Source of the DNA: Haematobia irritans
Taxonomy: Eukaryota; Arthropoda; Insecta; Diptera; Muscidae
Assembly (NCBI RefSeq): GCF_050003625.1
Contig: NC_134400.1
Coordinates: forward strand, 194,073,918 to 194,137,917
Direction: 5' to 3'
DNA length: 64,000 bases
Shown: piece after piece, positions 1-11,681 of the stretch
Numbering within the stretch: position 1 is the stretch's first letter
Layout: every line of letters starts with the position of its first letter
Notes under the pieces: model-generated
Told to the model about the DNA's origin: nothing
Seen by the model: the letters and a program-made list of their open reading frames with translations, nothing else
The model's database searches: none
Position numbers and translations under genes: made by a program

Positions 1-285
1 TTGAGGCAACTTCGCAAAACTGTATTTATGATTTATCGGTCGATAGATGTGTATTAGAGTAATAGGAAATTTTAAGTCATTTTGATAAATTTTTGACTTA
101 GCAGTGGCGATTTGATAAAGAAAATATGGGTATTTCGGCCAGTTTTACCTAAATCGGAAAAACATATATATGGAAGCCTATGTGGTCATATGAGTCTAAT
201 TCGGACGAAAGATATATATGGGAGCTATATCAAAATCTGAACCGATTTCAACCAAAATTAGCACGCATATCCAGAACCTTAATTC
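1..285 (-). mobile_element. HLE-A fragment at window edge
   Basis: Matches 34350-34510 and the central repeat unit of HLE-A (gggagctatatcaaaatctg). It continues after the 288-1173 insertion. Confidence 0.7.
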
Positions 286-580
286 TACACGCAAAAAAAT
301 AATTCTTTCCTCCCAAACGAAATTTTAGACAAACAAAGTTCGTTTCTCATTTGCTTTTCGCTGTAAGGAAGTGTATTTGGAAGAAATTATATACTTTTTG
401 TGATAAACGTTTATTCTTTTCCAGGATGTAAAAACAATTTCATAAAGACTAACTCTTGCTAATTGCATTTTCCCTCACATCTTTCTCACATCCACGAGGT
501 TTTTTAGTTCGTAACACCTTTTCCTGTAATACCAACAATGTAGAAGAAATTATACGATTTTATAAATTTTTAATTTTTTT

Positions 581-661
581 ACCTTTCGCCTGGACGGAGA
601 ATCGAAACGCGGACCATGCACTTTGTAAGCTAACACACTAACCACTAAGCTATGTACCTGT
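581..661 (-). repeat. tRNA-derived SINE head (minus strand)
   Basis: On the minus strand an A-box-like TAGCTTAGTGGTTAG and a B-box-like GTTTCGATTCTC stand at tRNA spacing, followed by an A-rich tail. No full cloverleaf forms, so this is a SINE head or tRNA relic and not a tRNA gene. Confidence 0.6.
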
Positions 662-768
662 TATGGTCATCAATAATTATCCATATAAGTTATATTTATA
701 TAGCATAATTTGCGGCGCCCACGAACCGAATAAACAAAGTTTATTTAACAGAAACAAACATTTAGTTT

Positions 769-845
769 GGCACCGTGGAGCAGTGGTTGCTACGTCCGAC
801 TTGCATGCCAAGGATCGTGGGTTCGATCCCTGCTTCGACCAAAGT
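769..845 (+). repeat. tRNA-derived SINE head (plus strand) with T-run
   Basis: A-box-like GTGGAGCAGTGGTTGC and a perfect B box GGTTCGATCCC, with a T-arm stem (GTGGG/CCTGC) and 7-nt loop, followed by a run of T resembling a Pol III terminator. The 5' acceptor strand does not pair with the 3' strand, so it is not a functional tRNA. The head resembles the tRNA-derived SINEs of calyptrate flies, from memory. Confidence 0.65.
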
Positions 846-1175
846 TTTTTTTGTTTTTTTTTTTACATATATTCCAGATATGTTCGGAAGATTCCGAAAA
901 AATGTTCAACATTACATTATACTATATTAAATTTTGAACTGTAAAATGTTTCTTATTAAAGACCTAAAGTCAGAAAAGAACAGTGTTTGATATAAACGAA
1001 ATGGACTGTGTTGTTGTTTCAAAAATAACTTTTTTTATTGAAAAAATAAAAATATTGTAACAAACGAATTTTTTTGGTGATAAAAGTTTAAAATTTTCGA
1101 AGCAATTCAAAAAACTCTAACAAAAGAAAAACGTTTTCGTTACACGTTTTCCAAACGTGTTTTTCTTTGCGTGTA

Positions 1176-1918
1176 CTCCCTGTTTAAAGTTTCAAGTTCA
1201 GTTCTACTCACTCTGCAAAATTTCACGTAAATCAGAGTAAAACTTTTGCCTCTGTGGTCATATTAGTCCAAATCGGGCGAATGATCTATATGGGAGCTAT
1301 ATCTAAATCTGAACCGATTTCAATACAATTTACCACACTTGACCACACTACTAATTGTATTCATAGTGCAACTTTTCAAGCAAAGTTGGGTAAAACTCTG
1401 GCCTCTGGGGTCATATAAGTCCATATCGGGCGAAAGATATATATGGGAGCTATATCAAAATCTGAATCGATTTCAACTAAATTTGGCACAATAACCGATA
1501 CTACTAAAAGTACTCCTTGTGCAAAATTTCAAGCAAATAAGGACAAAATTCTGGCTTATGAGGCTATATAAGTGCAAATCGTACGAAAAATATATATGGG
1601 AGCTATATCTAAATCTGGACCGATTTGGCTGATATTTCGACAATTATGACCAGATCGGTTATAAATATATATGGCAGCTATATCTAAATCTGAACCGATT
1701 TTTTCAAAATCAATAGCGACTGTCTTTGTGTCAATTTTGTACACAAAATTACATATACAGACAGACAGACACACGGACATCGCTAAATCGACTCAGAATT
1801 TAATTCTAAGACGACCGGTATACTAAACGATGGGTCTCAGAATTTTCCTTCCTGGCGTTACATACAAATGCACAAACTTATTATACCCTGTACCACAGTA
1901 GGGGTGAAGGGTATAAAA
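1176..1918 (-). mobile_element. HLE-A, 5' half with central tandem repeats and (GTCY)n
   Basis: About four units of the 150-155 bp central repeat (ggagctatatctaaatctga), a (CAGA/GTCY)n tract at about 1758-1780, then the element 5' end (cttattataccctgtaccac...gggtataaaaa) at 1880-1918. The structure matches DINE-1/mini-me-type Helitron-like elements. Confidence 0.75.
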
Positions 1919-1919
1919 A

Positions 1920-2190
1920 TGATTGTGTTTTCCAATTGCCATCAATTAAATTTTTTAATTGAATCAATATTGAAATTGATTGATTTTTCCAATCAACATC
2001 AATTAAATTTTTAATTGAATCAATTAAAAAATTTATTGAAATTTTCAAATCACATTTTTAATCAAAAATTTTTTGTGTGCCCAATTAAAACTGTGGTTGA
2101 TATTGTTATTTTCGTGATTGAAGACATTTCAATTAAAAAATGAATTGGATCAATTAATTTCGTGATTAAATCATATGTATATATATACTT
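1920..2190. mobile_element. CAATTAA-rich MITE
   Basis: Dense TTAATTG/CAATTAA words in both orientations, matching the TA-flanked copy at 37531-37796. Ends are not clear here. Confidence 0.5.
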
Positions 2191-2196
2191 TTTATA

Positions 2197-3036
2197 CCCA
2201 CCACCATAGGATGGGGGTATATTAACTTTGTCATTCCGTTTGTAACACATCGAAATATTGCTCTAAGACCACATAAAGTATATATATTCTGGGTCGTGGT
2301 GAAATTCTGAGTCGATCTGAGCATGTCCGTCCTTCCGTCCGTCCGTCTGTTGAAATCACGCTAACTTCCGAACGAAACAAGCTATCGACTTGAAACTTGA
2401 CACAAGTAGTTGTTATTGATGTAGGTCGGATGGTATTGCAAATGGGCCATATCGGTCCACTTTTACGTATAGCCCCCATATAAACGGACCCCAAAATTTG
2501 GCTTGCGAGGCCTCTAAGAGAAGCAAATTTCATCCGATCCGGCTGAAATTTGGCACGTGATGTTAGTATATGGTCTCTAACAACCATGCAAAAATTGGTC
2601 CACATCGGTTCATAATTATATATAGCCCCCATATAAACCGATCACCAGATTTGACCTCCGGAACCTCTTGGAAGACCAAAATTCATCTGATTCAGTTGAA
2701 ATTTGGTACGTGGTGTTAATATATGGCCTCAAACTCTCATGCAAAAATTGGTCGATATCGGTCCATAATTATATATAGGCCCCATATAAACCGATCCCCA
2801 GATTTGACCTCCAGAGCCCCTTGGAAGAGCAAAATACTTCCCATTCGGTTGAAATTTGGTACGCGATGTTAGTATATGGTATCCAACAACCATGCAGGAA
2901 TAAGAAGTTTTAAGATACCACAACCCAAGTAATTCGATTGTGGATGACAGTCTTTCGTAGAAGTTTCTACGCAATCCATGGTGGTGGGTACATAAGATTC
3001 GGCCTGGCCGAACTTGCGGCCGTATATACTTGTTTA
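2197..3036 (+). mobile_element. HLE-B copy
   Basis: 5' hairpin end (tataccca...gggggtatattaac), (GTCC/T)n at about 2326-2350, about three 150-bp units (catataaaccgatccccaga), then the 3' end with the palindrome TTCGGCCTGGCCGAA and terminal tatacttg. This copy lacks the 29-bp repeat block found in other HLE-B copies. Confidence 0.75.
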
Positions 3037-3049
3037 ATTTTATTTTTAC

Positions 3050-3095
3050 CCGGACTGGGAATTGAACCACAGTCTGTAGGTCGAAATTCTCTTCT
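3050..3095 (-). repeat. Possible 3' half of a tRNA-derived SINE
   Basis: On the minus strand GTGGTTCAATTCCCAGTC gives a B box and part of a T-arm followed by an A-rich tail, as at 581-661. No A box is found upstream, so this is at best a truncated copy. Confidence 0.35.
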
Positions 3096-3219
3096 TCTAT
3101 ATAAGGAGTCTTTAAATAATTATGAAACGATATGAACGAGGTTTTACATGGTACTTACAGGGTCATATTTCAATCGCATCAGATGAAATATATTCCTCAA
3201 TGAGGAATACATTTTGACA

Positions 3220-4898
3220 AACTTTTTTCTATTGAAATAAAATTTGCTACGGAAAGAAAATTTTTACAAAATTTTCTATAGAAATAAAATTTTTAAAAAA
3301 ATTTTCTATGGAAATAAAATTTGTACAAAGTTTTCTATACAAATAAAATTTTAACAAAATTTTCTATTGAAATAAAGATTTGACAAAATTTTCTATAGAA
3401 ATAAAATTTTAATAAAAATTTTCTATAGAAATAAAAATTTGACAACAATTTCTATAGAAATAAAACTTGGGCAAAATTTTTCTGTAGAAATAAAATTTTC
3501 TATAGAAATAAAAATTTGAAAAAAAATACTGTATAGAAATGAAATTTTTGAAAAAATTTTCTATGGAAATAAACTTTTCACAAAATTTTCTATCGAAATA
3601 AAATTTTGACAAATTTTTCTATAGAAATAAAATTTTTGACAAAATCTTCGATAGAAATAAAATTTTGACAAAATTTGCTATAGAAATAAAAATTCGACAA
3701 AAATTTCTATAAAAATAAAATTTTGACACAATTTTCTATGGAAATAACATTTTTGACAAAATTTTCTATAGAAATAAAATTTTGACAAAATTTTTTATAG
3801 AAATAAAATTTTGACAAAATTTTCTATAGAAATAAAATTTTAACAAAAAATGTTATAAAATAAAAATTTGACAAAAATTTCTATAGAAATAATATTTTGA
3901 CAAAATTTTCTATAGAAATAACATTTTTAACAAAATTCTATATAGAAATGAAATTTTTGACAAAATTGTCTATAGCAATAAAATTTTAGACAAAACTTTC
4001 TATAGAAATAAAATTTTTGACAAAATTTTCTATAGAAATAAAGTTTTGACAAAATTTTCTATAGAAATAAAATTTTGACAAACTTTTCTATGGAGATAAA
4101 ATTTTGACAAAATTTGCTGTAGAAATAAAGATTCGACAAAAATTTCTATAGAAATAAAATTTTGACACAATTTTCTATGGAAATAAACTTTTGACAAAAT
4201 TTTCTATAGAAATGAAATTTTTGACAAAATTGTCTATCGCAATAAAATTGTTGACAAAATTTTCATAGAAATAAAATTTATACAAATTTTTCTATAGAAA
4301 TAAAATTTTAGACAAAACTTTCTATAGAAATAAAATTTTTGACAACATTTTCTATAGAAATAAAATTTTGACAAACTTTTCTATGGAGATAAAATTTTGA
4401 CAAAATTTGCTGTAGAAATAAAAATTCGACAAAAATTTCTATAGAAATAAAATGTAGACAAAATTTCTTATAGAAATAAAATTTTTGACAAAATTTTATA
4501 TAGAAATAAAATTTTTACAAAATTTGCTATAGAAATAAAAATTCGGCAAAAATTTCTATAAAAATAAAATTTTGACAAAATTTTCTAAGGAAATAAAATT
4601 TTTGACAAAATATTCTATGAAAATAAAATTTTTGACAAAATTTTATATAAAAATAAAATTTTGACAAAATTTTCTATGGAAATAAAATTTTTGACAACAT
4701 TTTCTATGAAAATAAAATTTTTGACAAAATTTTCTATAGAAATAAAATTTTGACAAAATTTTCTATAGAAATAAAATGTAGACAAAATTTCCTATAGAAA
4801 TAAAATTTTGACAAAATTTCCTATAAAACTAAAATTTTGACAAAATTTCCTATAGAAATAAAAATTCGACAAACATTTCAATAGAAATAAAGTTTTGT
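3220..4898 (+). repeat. 29-bp satellite array, about 1.7 kb
   Basis: About 55-58 diverged units with a 29-bp period. Each unit has the dyad TTTCTATAGAAA and the dyad ATTTTGACAAAAT. No coding potential. Confidence 0.9.
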
Positions 4899-4994
4899 AA
4901 AATGCGACTTTTTTTGTTTGGTAGTTTGTTGGTTAAATTATCTGCAAATGTTGGTCGATTATTTTTGGCTGATGGCCGTGATGTGGCATTCTTG

Positions 4995-5455
4995 TTAATA
5001 CCTCATGTCATGCTTTTCAAGTTTTTGTATTTTGGGCAAAACAAAGTTGGATATCATCTCACGGTAACGCTCGTCATTCACATGTACATTATGATTCCCA
5101 TTATCCTTGAAGATGCCAATGATGCTAGCAACCCATAGACCGCACCAATCTGTGTTTTTTCCGGATGCATTGCTTCTGGCTGATCTTCACTCGAAAATCG
5201 ACAACTCTGCTTATTTATGTACCCATTGAGCTAAACATAAGCTTAGCCGCTGAGTTTTTGATAAAAAAGTGGATCTTCGGCCAAATTTCCGTTCACCAAA
5301 AATTCTGCATTTCGGTAGGTCTTTCGGATTGATTTCTTGCACCAGCTGTATTTTGAAAGGCTTCATACCTAAATTGCCACGTTGTTGACAAACAGTGGCC
5401 CAATTGCTGCGAATAGCTACGAATCGATGATTGATGATCATCACGATAATCACAA
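4995..5455 (-). pseudogene. Decayed mariner transposase remnant
   Basis: Read on the minus strand in shifting frames it gives MKPFKIQLVQEINPKDLP, then ...RRSTFLSKTQRLSLCLAQWVHK, then WCGLWVASIIGIFKDNG and VNDERYREMISNFVLPKYK. These match, in order, the linker, DEAHFWLNGYVNK region and WCGL...GDRY segment of mariner transposases like the one at 9688-10341. Frameshifts and stops are numerous. A TIR-like end (ttttttgcgtgtaa) lies at about 5565-5575. Confidence 0.7.
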
Positions 5456-5575
5456 TTTATTACAAAAGAAAAAAATGTACATTTATCACTAAAGTCCAAA
5501 CAAATTTTTTTGCAGCGAGAAGAAAATTCCAAACAATGTTCCTAGTAAGGAAAATATTTCTATTTTTTTGCGTGT

Positions 5576-6071
5576 AAGAGACCATCCTCTTATTAACCGG
5601 TTTTCTCTATTACCTATACTCTACTGTATGCATACATTGAACTTTGATGTTGCCCGTTGAGGTCCATAGTGTACATGCTTCGAGATATTTGTATCTCATA
5701 AATATTCATTAGATGGCACAATAATATATCTATGCAATAACAATAATAATAAGAAAATTATAATAGAAAATATCGTGATATTATCTAGGTGTCACCAATA
5801 AAAGCTAGAAAGCATGACTTTGCAAAATCAAATGAGCTATGTTGCAGCTAGAGAGTTGTACAATAGGCGACAATTTTGATAATGCAAATGTTTAATGTTT
5901 TAAAGAATAAAATGACATTCCCTTTTTTTTTTTGGTTTTTATATGAAGAACAAATATAAATAAGAAAAACAGTAATTTGGTTAGCACGTGACCAGGGTTA
6001 ACCTAGCCGACTTAAGGATGTTCCTACTTATTTTCTATATGCCATTATTACAAGTAAATTAAAATTATTAA
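5576..6071. other. Unassigned interval
   Basis: AT-rich sequence with no repeat family, gene or RNA recognised. Confidence 0.4.
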
Positions 6072-7130
6072 AAACAAGTAAGTAAAGTCTAAAGTCGGGC
6101 GGAGCCAACTATATTATACCCTTTATGTTCATAAGCATAGGAAAGCCTCTGGGGAGGGGGCTTAGACCCCCTAGAAAAATTTTAGCCCCCCCCCAGAATT
6201 TGAAAACCTATTTACGACTTTGCATTGTGGTAGCAGTTGCCGATTTTATTTCTTAACATTGTCTTCTAAATTGTAAGTTGCTTTCTTTACTATAAGGTGA
6301 ATTTTGAGATATTTTCCCGAATAAAAGTTTTTATGATTTTTAATGCATTATAAAGCTTGTTTATCGAATATTTTCAAAAATTATTAAAATATTAAAATTT
6401 TCTAGAATGGATTAGCATTTTTGCGGCAAAATTTGAAAAATTTGTACCATTTTATAAACTTTTACTCTTTTTTAATCCACTACAAAAAAATTACCCATTA
6501 AAAACACAACACGTCGCAGAGTTCCTCGATCTGGCCATAAGCTGAATACCAAAGCGTATAACATAAAAATGGATGAAATCACAATAAACTGTTACAACAA
6601 CAACAACCCATTAAAAACAAAAACAAAATACCCATTAAAGAAAAAATGAGTAAAAAATTGAATCAAAACAACTTCCTGCGTATTTAAAATAATTAATAAT
6701 TCTTTGTGAAGACATTTTTGGAAGTGCTTTTACAGTTGTGCCTTTAGAAACACAACACAAAAATTTTTTGCTGGGAAAAAGTGTGGAACTACTTTTAGTT
6801 ACTTTTTTTATATATTAATTGTCGAGTTATATTGAAGTCAGATTTTTTATTAATTTTTATAAAATAAAACATGAATCGAACTGAAGTTCAGTCTATAAAT
6901 TTTTTCTAGGGGGGCTATAGCCCCCCCTAGGAAAATTGTCTAAGCTAATGTTTATGTAGACAAACATTTGTGTTACCATCTCAATTACTTCAAATTTGCT
7001 GGGAGCTACCAGCTCGTATATAAAGGTTTGCATTTGCAGATACAAATACTTTTAATGGAAACAATTTTTTGTACTCTAGATTTAAAATTTAAATCGGCTA
7101 ACGCCGTGGGATGTATCACAATGTTAGTAA
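6072..7130 (-). mobile_element. HLE-A 3' part interrupted by a GC-rich insertion
   Basis: Starts with the 3' hairpin end (acaagtaagtaaagtctaaa, gtcgggcggagcc) and resumes after the insertion at 6129-6950 (gttaccatctcaattactt), as in the uninterrupted copy at 32435-32660. Confidence 0.7.
6129..6950. mobile_element. GC-hairpin insertion element, about 820 bp
   Basis: Flanked by the direct repeat TTTATGT (6122-6128 and 6951-6957). Both ends carry runs of G and C able to form hairpins (gggggcttagaccccc; ggggggctatagcccccc). The outer ends are weak inverted repeats (CATAAGCATAG and CATTAGCTTAG). A shorter relative is at 13402-13733. A 7-8 bp duplication would fit a hAT-like MITE, but the class is uncertain. 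Confidence 0.6.
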
Positions 7131-8622
7131 AAAACAAGTAAGGAAAGTCTAAAGTCGGGCGGGACCGACTATATTATACCCTGCACCACTTTGTAGATCT
7201 AAATTTTCGATACCATATCACATCCGTCAAATGTGTTGTGGGCTATATATAAAGGTTTGTCCCAAATACATACTTTTAAATATCACTCGATCTGGACAGA
7301 ATTTGATAGACTTCTACAAAATCTATAGACTCCCATATATAAATTTGGGACACATTTAAATCTGAAGCAATTTTAAGGAAACTTCGCAAATGTTTATTTA
7401 TGATTTATCGCTCGATATATATGTATTAGAAGTTTAGGAAAATTAGAGTCATTTTTACAACTTTTCGACTAAGCAGTGGCCATTTAACAAGGAAAATGTT
7501 GGTATTTTGACCATTTTTGTCGAAATCAGAGAAACATATATATGGGAGCTATATCTAAATCTGAACCGATTTCAATCAAATTTGGCACACATGACTATAC
7601 TACCAATTGTACTCATTGTGACAAATTTCAACCAAATTGGGCCAAAACTCTGGCTTCTGGGGCCATATAAGTCCATATCGGGCGAAAAATATATATGGGA
7701 GCTATATCTAAATCTGAACCGATTTCAATTAAATTTGGCACGCATAGCTACAATGCTAATTCTACTCCCTGTGCAAAATTTCAACTAAATCGGAGCAAAA
7801 AATTGGCCTCTGTGGTCATATGAGTGTAAATCGGGCGAAAGATATATATGGGAGCTATATCTAAATCTGAACCGATTTCAATTAAATTTGGCACGCATAG
7901 CTACAATGCTAAATCCACTCCCTGTGCAAAATTTCAACCAAATTGGGCCAAAACTCTGGCGTTTAGGACCATATCAGTCCATATCGATCGAAAGATATAT
8001 ATGGGAGCTATATCTAAATCTGAACCGATTTCAGTCTAATTTTGCACACTTAACTACACTACTAATTGTACTCCTAGTGTAAAATTTCAACCAAATTCGG
8101 CCAAAATTCTGGCTTCTGGGGCCATATAAGTCCATATCGGGCGAAAGATATATATGGGAGCTATATCTAAATCTGAACCGATTTCAATCAAATTTTGCAC
8201 ACTTGACTATACGACGAAATGTTATGTTTGTACTTAATTTCAAGCAAATCGGTATACAACTCTGGCTGCTGGGTTCATATTAGTGCATATCGGGCGAAAG
8301 ATATATATGGGAGTTATATCTAAATCTGTACCGATTTGTTCCAAAATCAATAGGGTTCTATTCTGACCCAAATTAGGAACAGGTGCCAAATTTGAAGGCG
8401 TTTGGACTTAAAGTGCGACCTAGACTTTAATCACAAAAATGTGTTCACAGACAGACGGACGGACGGACAGACGGACAGACGGACATGGTTATATCGACTC
8501 AGGGACCCACCCTTAGCATTATTGCCAAAGACACCATGTGTCTATCTCGTCTCCTTCTGGGTGTTACAAACATATGCACTAGCTTATAATACCCTGTTCC
8601 ACAGTGTGGCGCAGGGTATAAA
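7131..8622 (-). mobile_element. HLE-A, full-length copy, about 1.49 kb
   Basis: The 3' end (acaagtaaggaaagtctaaa with hairpin AGTCGG/CCGACT) is on the left; the 5' end (accctgttccacagtgtggcg...gggtataaaaa) on the right; (GACG)n at 8449-8486. Between them are about six central units with period about 154 bp. No protein is encoded; apparent frames at 7507-8082 are repeat readings. Confidence 0.8.
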
Positions 8623-8692
8623 AATATCACGGCAAAACTCTGGCTTTTGAGGCCATATATGTTCAAATCGGACGAAAGATATATATGGGAGC

Positions 8693-9580
8693 TATATCTA
8701 AATCTGAACCGATTTCAACCAAATTTGGTACACTTACCGATACTAGTAAACGTACTCCTTGTGCAAAATTTTAACTAAATCACGGCAAAAATCTGGCTTT
8801 TGAGGCCATATAAGTGCAAATCGGACATAAGAGCTATATCTAAATCTGAACCGATTTGGCTGATATTATGTTTTTCGTTTTTTCGAGACTCATAAAATAT
8901 TCGGAATTCGGATGTACGGAATTTGAGGAACATCGGTTGCTAAACACGCCAATTATGACCAGATCGGGGATAAATATATATGACAGCTATAACTAAATCT
9001 GATCCGATTTTTTTCCAAAATCAATAGCGATTGTTTTTGGTCCAAAAAAAAATGACATTATGCGAAATTTGAGGACGATTGGACTTAAACTACGACTTGT
9101 ACTTTGCGCACAAAAATACATGAACAGACGGACGGACGGACAGACTCAACTCGACTCAAAATTTAATTCTAAGCCGATCGGTATACTAAACGATGGATCT
9201 CAGATTTTTCCTTCTTGGCGTTACATACAAATACACAAACTTATTATACCCTGTACCACAGTAGAGGTGAGGGGTATAAACACATGACAATCTTGATTCC
9301 TAATCCTACAGATTTCGATAGTGTCACGATTTCATAAAATCCTCCTGAACATTGTAAAATTCAAATGGTAGTATAAACTTGGCAATATTGTACATTCCGA
9401 AAAATCATCTTCGAAATATTTGCAAAATTTTTCTATTAATGTAGACTTGCTAATTGGTTATACACGTGAATCGTTTGTTTTTCACCTCCCCTTTAGACAA
9501 TAGAATCTTAACAGCAATGCATTAATTTATTTATTTCTATTGGCAGCGCTTAATAAATGCATTATACTATGCAATAATTA
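8693..9580. repeat. Left copy of an 0.88-kb direct duplication
   Basis: About 97-98% identical by eye to 10514-11391. It contains an HLE-A 5' half (to about 9280) plus about 300 bp of other sequence ending gcaataatta. Confidence 0.85.
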
Positions 9581-10513
9581 AAGGGTGATTTGTTAAGAGC
9601 TTGATAACTTTTTTTTTAAAAAAAACGCATAAAATTTGCAAAATCTCATCGGTTCTTTATTTGAAACGTTAGATTGGTCCATGACATTTACTTTTTGAAG
9701 ATAATTTCATTTAAATGTTGACCGCGGCTGCGTCTTAGGTGGTCCATTCGGAAAGTCCAATTTTGGGCAACTTTTTCGAGCATTTCGGCCGGAATAGCCC
9801 GAATTTCTTCGGAAATGTTGTCTTCCAAAGCTGGAATAGTTGCTGGCTTATTTCTGTAGACTTTAGACTTGACGTAGCCCCACAAAAAATAGTCTAAAGG
9901 CGTCAAATCGCATGATCTTGGTGGCCAACTTACCGGTCCATTTCTTGAGATGAATTGTTCTCCGAAGTTTTCCCTCAAAATGGCCATAGAATCGCGAGCT
10001 GTGTGGCATGTAGCGCCATCTTGTTGAAACCACATGTCAACCAAGTTCAGTTCTTCCATTTTTGGCAACAAAAAGTTTGTTAGCATCGAACGATAGCGAT
10101 CGCCATTCACCGTAACGTTGCGTCCAACAGCATCTTTGAAAAAATACGGTCCAATGATTCCACCAGCGTACAAACCACACCAAACAGTGCATTTTTCGGG
10201 ATGCATGGGCAGTTCTTGAACGGCTTCTGGTTGCTCTTCACTCCAAATGCGGCAATTTTGCTTATTTACGTAGCCATTCAACCAGAAATGAGCCTCATCG
10301 CTGAACAAAATTTGTCGATAAAAAAGCGGATTTTCTGCCACTGATTTTGGTAATAAAATTCAATGATTTGCAAGCGTTGCTCGTTAGTAAGTCTATTCAT
10401 GATGAAATGTCAAAGCATACTGAGCATCTTTCTCTTTGACACCATGTCTGAAATCCCACGTGATCTGTCAAATACTAATGCATGAAAATCCTAACCTCAA
10501 AAGAATCACCCTT
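9581..10513 (-). mobile_element. Internally deleted DD41D (rosa-type) mariner element, 933 bp
   Basis: It starts AAGGGTGATTTGTTAAG and ends with the inverse of AAGGGTGATTCTTTTGAG; the outer 10 bp are perfect inverted repeats. TA lies on both sides (9579-9580 and 10514-10515). It sits exactly between the two copies of a direct duplication (8693-9580 and 10514-11391). Confidence 0.85.
9688..10400 (-). pseudogene. DD41D mariner transposase, helix-turn-helix region deleted
   Basis: A start at 10400 gives MNRLTNEQRLQIIEFYYQNQ, the usual N-terminus of this transposase type. The frame then breaks and the catalytic domain resumes at VAENPLFYRQILFSDEAHFW. About 100 residues of DNA-binding domain are missing. 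The remaining 217 residues are uninterrupted: Asp in FSDEAHFW, Asp in FQQDGATCH and Asp in LTPLDYFLW, with 41 residues between the last two (DD41D, the rosa-type spacing). C-terminus LNEIIFKK. It is a non-autonomous copy. Confidence 0.85.
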
Positions 10514-11391
10514 TATAACTAAATCTGAACCGATTTCAACCAAATTTGGTACACTTACCGATACTAGTAAACGTACTCCTTGTGCAAACTTTGAACTAAA
10601 TCACGGCAAAAATCTGGCTTTTGAGGCCATATAAGTGCAAATCGGATAAAAGAGCTATATCTAAATCTGAACCGATTTGGCTGATATTATGTTTTTCGTT
10701 TTTTCGAGACTCATAAAATATTCGGATGTACGGAATTGGAGGAACATCGGTTGCTAAACACGCCAATTATGACCAGATCGGGGATAAATATATATGACAG
10801 CTATAACTAAATCTGATCCGATTTTTTTCCAAAATCAATAGCGATTGTCTTTGTCCCAAAAAACGACCCTATGCCAACTTTGAGGACGATTGGACTTAAA
10901 CTACGACTTGTACTTTGCGCACAAAAATACATGAACAGACGGACGGACGGACAGACTCAACTCGACTCAAAATTTAATTCTAAGCCGATCGGTATACTAA
11001 ACGATGGGTCTCAGATTTTTCCTTCTTGGCGTTACATACAAATACACAAACTTATTATACCCTGTACCACAGTAGTGGTGAGGGGTATAAACACATGACA
11101 ATGTTGATTCCTAATCCTACAGATTTCGATAGTGTCACGATTTCATAAAATCCTCCTGAACATTGTAAAATTCAAATGGTAGTATAAACTTGGCAATATT
11201 GTACATTCCGAAAAATCATCTTCGAAATATTTGCAAAATTTTTCTATTAATGTAGACTTGCTAATTGGTTATACACGTGAATCGTTTGTTTTTCACCTCC
11301 CCTTTAGACAAGAGAATCTTAACAGCAATGCATTAATTTATTTATTTCTATTGGCAGTGCTTAATAAATGCATTATACTATGCAATAATTA
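10514..11391. repeat. Right copy of an 0.88-kb direct duplication
   Basis: Same content and order as 8693-9580, separated from it only by the DD41D mariner. Small indels and substitutions show it is not an exact assembly copy. Confidence 0.85.
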
Positions 11392-11681
11392 TATATAATT
11401 AACGGTTAAATTAAATATTCTGGAAATGTGTGTGTGTATGAAAAATACTTTATGTCAGCCAGGTTCTCCCTTATACCCCAGGTGATAAAAGTAAGAATAT
11501 GATATAACACAGAAATATGTTAATTTTGTAGTTAGCTTAAGCGAGAGTGAGAATTTTTTGGGTAAAACTAAAAACTAGAAAGCATATAATAATGTTGGTT
11601 GCATCTATTATACGAGGGTTGTTCGATAAGGATTTAGAACTTGGTCCTTGGCGGAGCTTCATAGCCAACAATTTGAATTAA

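Larger units (their letters stand above)
288..1173. mobile_element. TA-flanked non-autonomous element (886 bp) carrying two tRNA-like sequences
   Basis: Ends are CACGCAAAAAAATAATTC on the left and the inverse of CACGCAAAGAAAAACACG on the right, with TA at 286-287 and 1174-1175. The flanks join into an HLE-A repeat that elsewhere reads aattctactccctgtgc, confirming insertion at TA. No transposase was seen. Open frames at 456-641 and 663-944 resemble nothing and are not called. Confidence 0.75.

Noticed and set aside
769..845. Functional tRNA gene
   Set aside because: A and B boxes are present but the acceptor stem does not pair and the anticodon arm is poor; it fits a SINE head better.
11613..11640. 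Possible mariner end (tacgagggttgttcgataag)
   Set aside because: Resembles a mariner terminal repeat, but no partner end or transposase fragment was found nearby.
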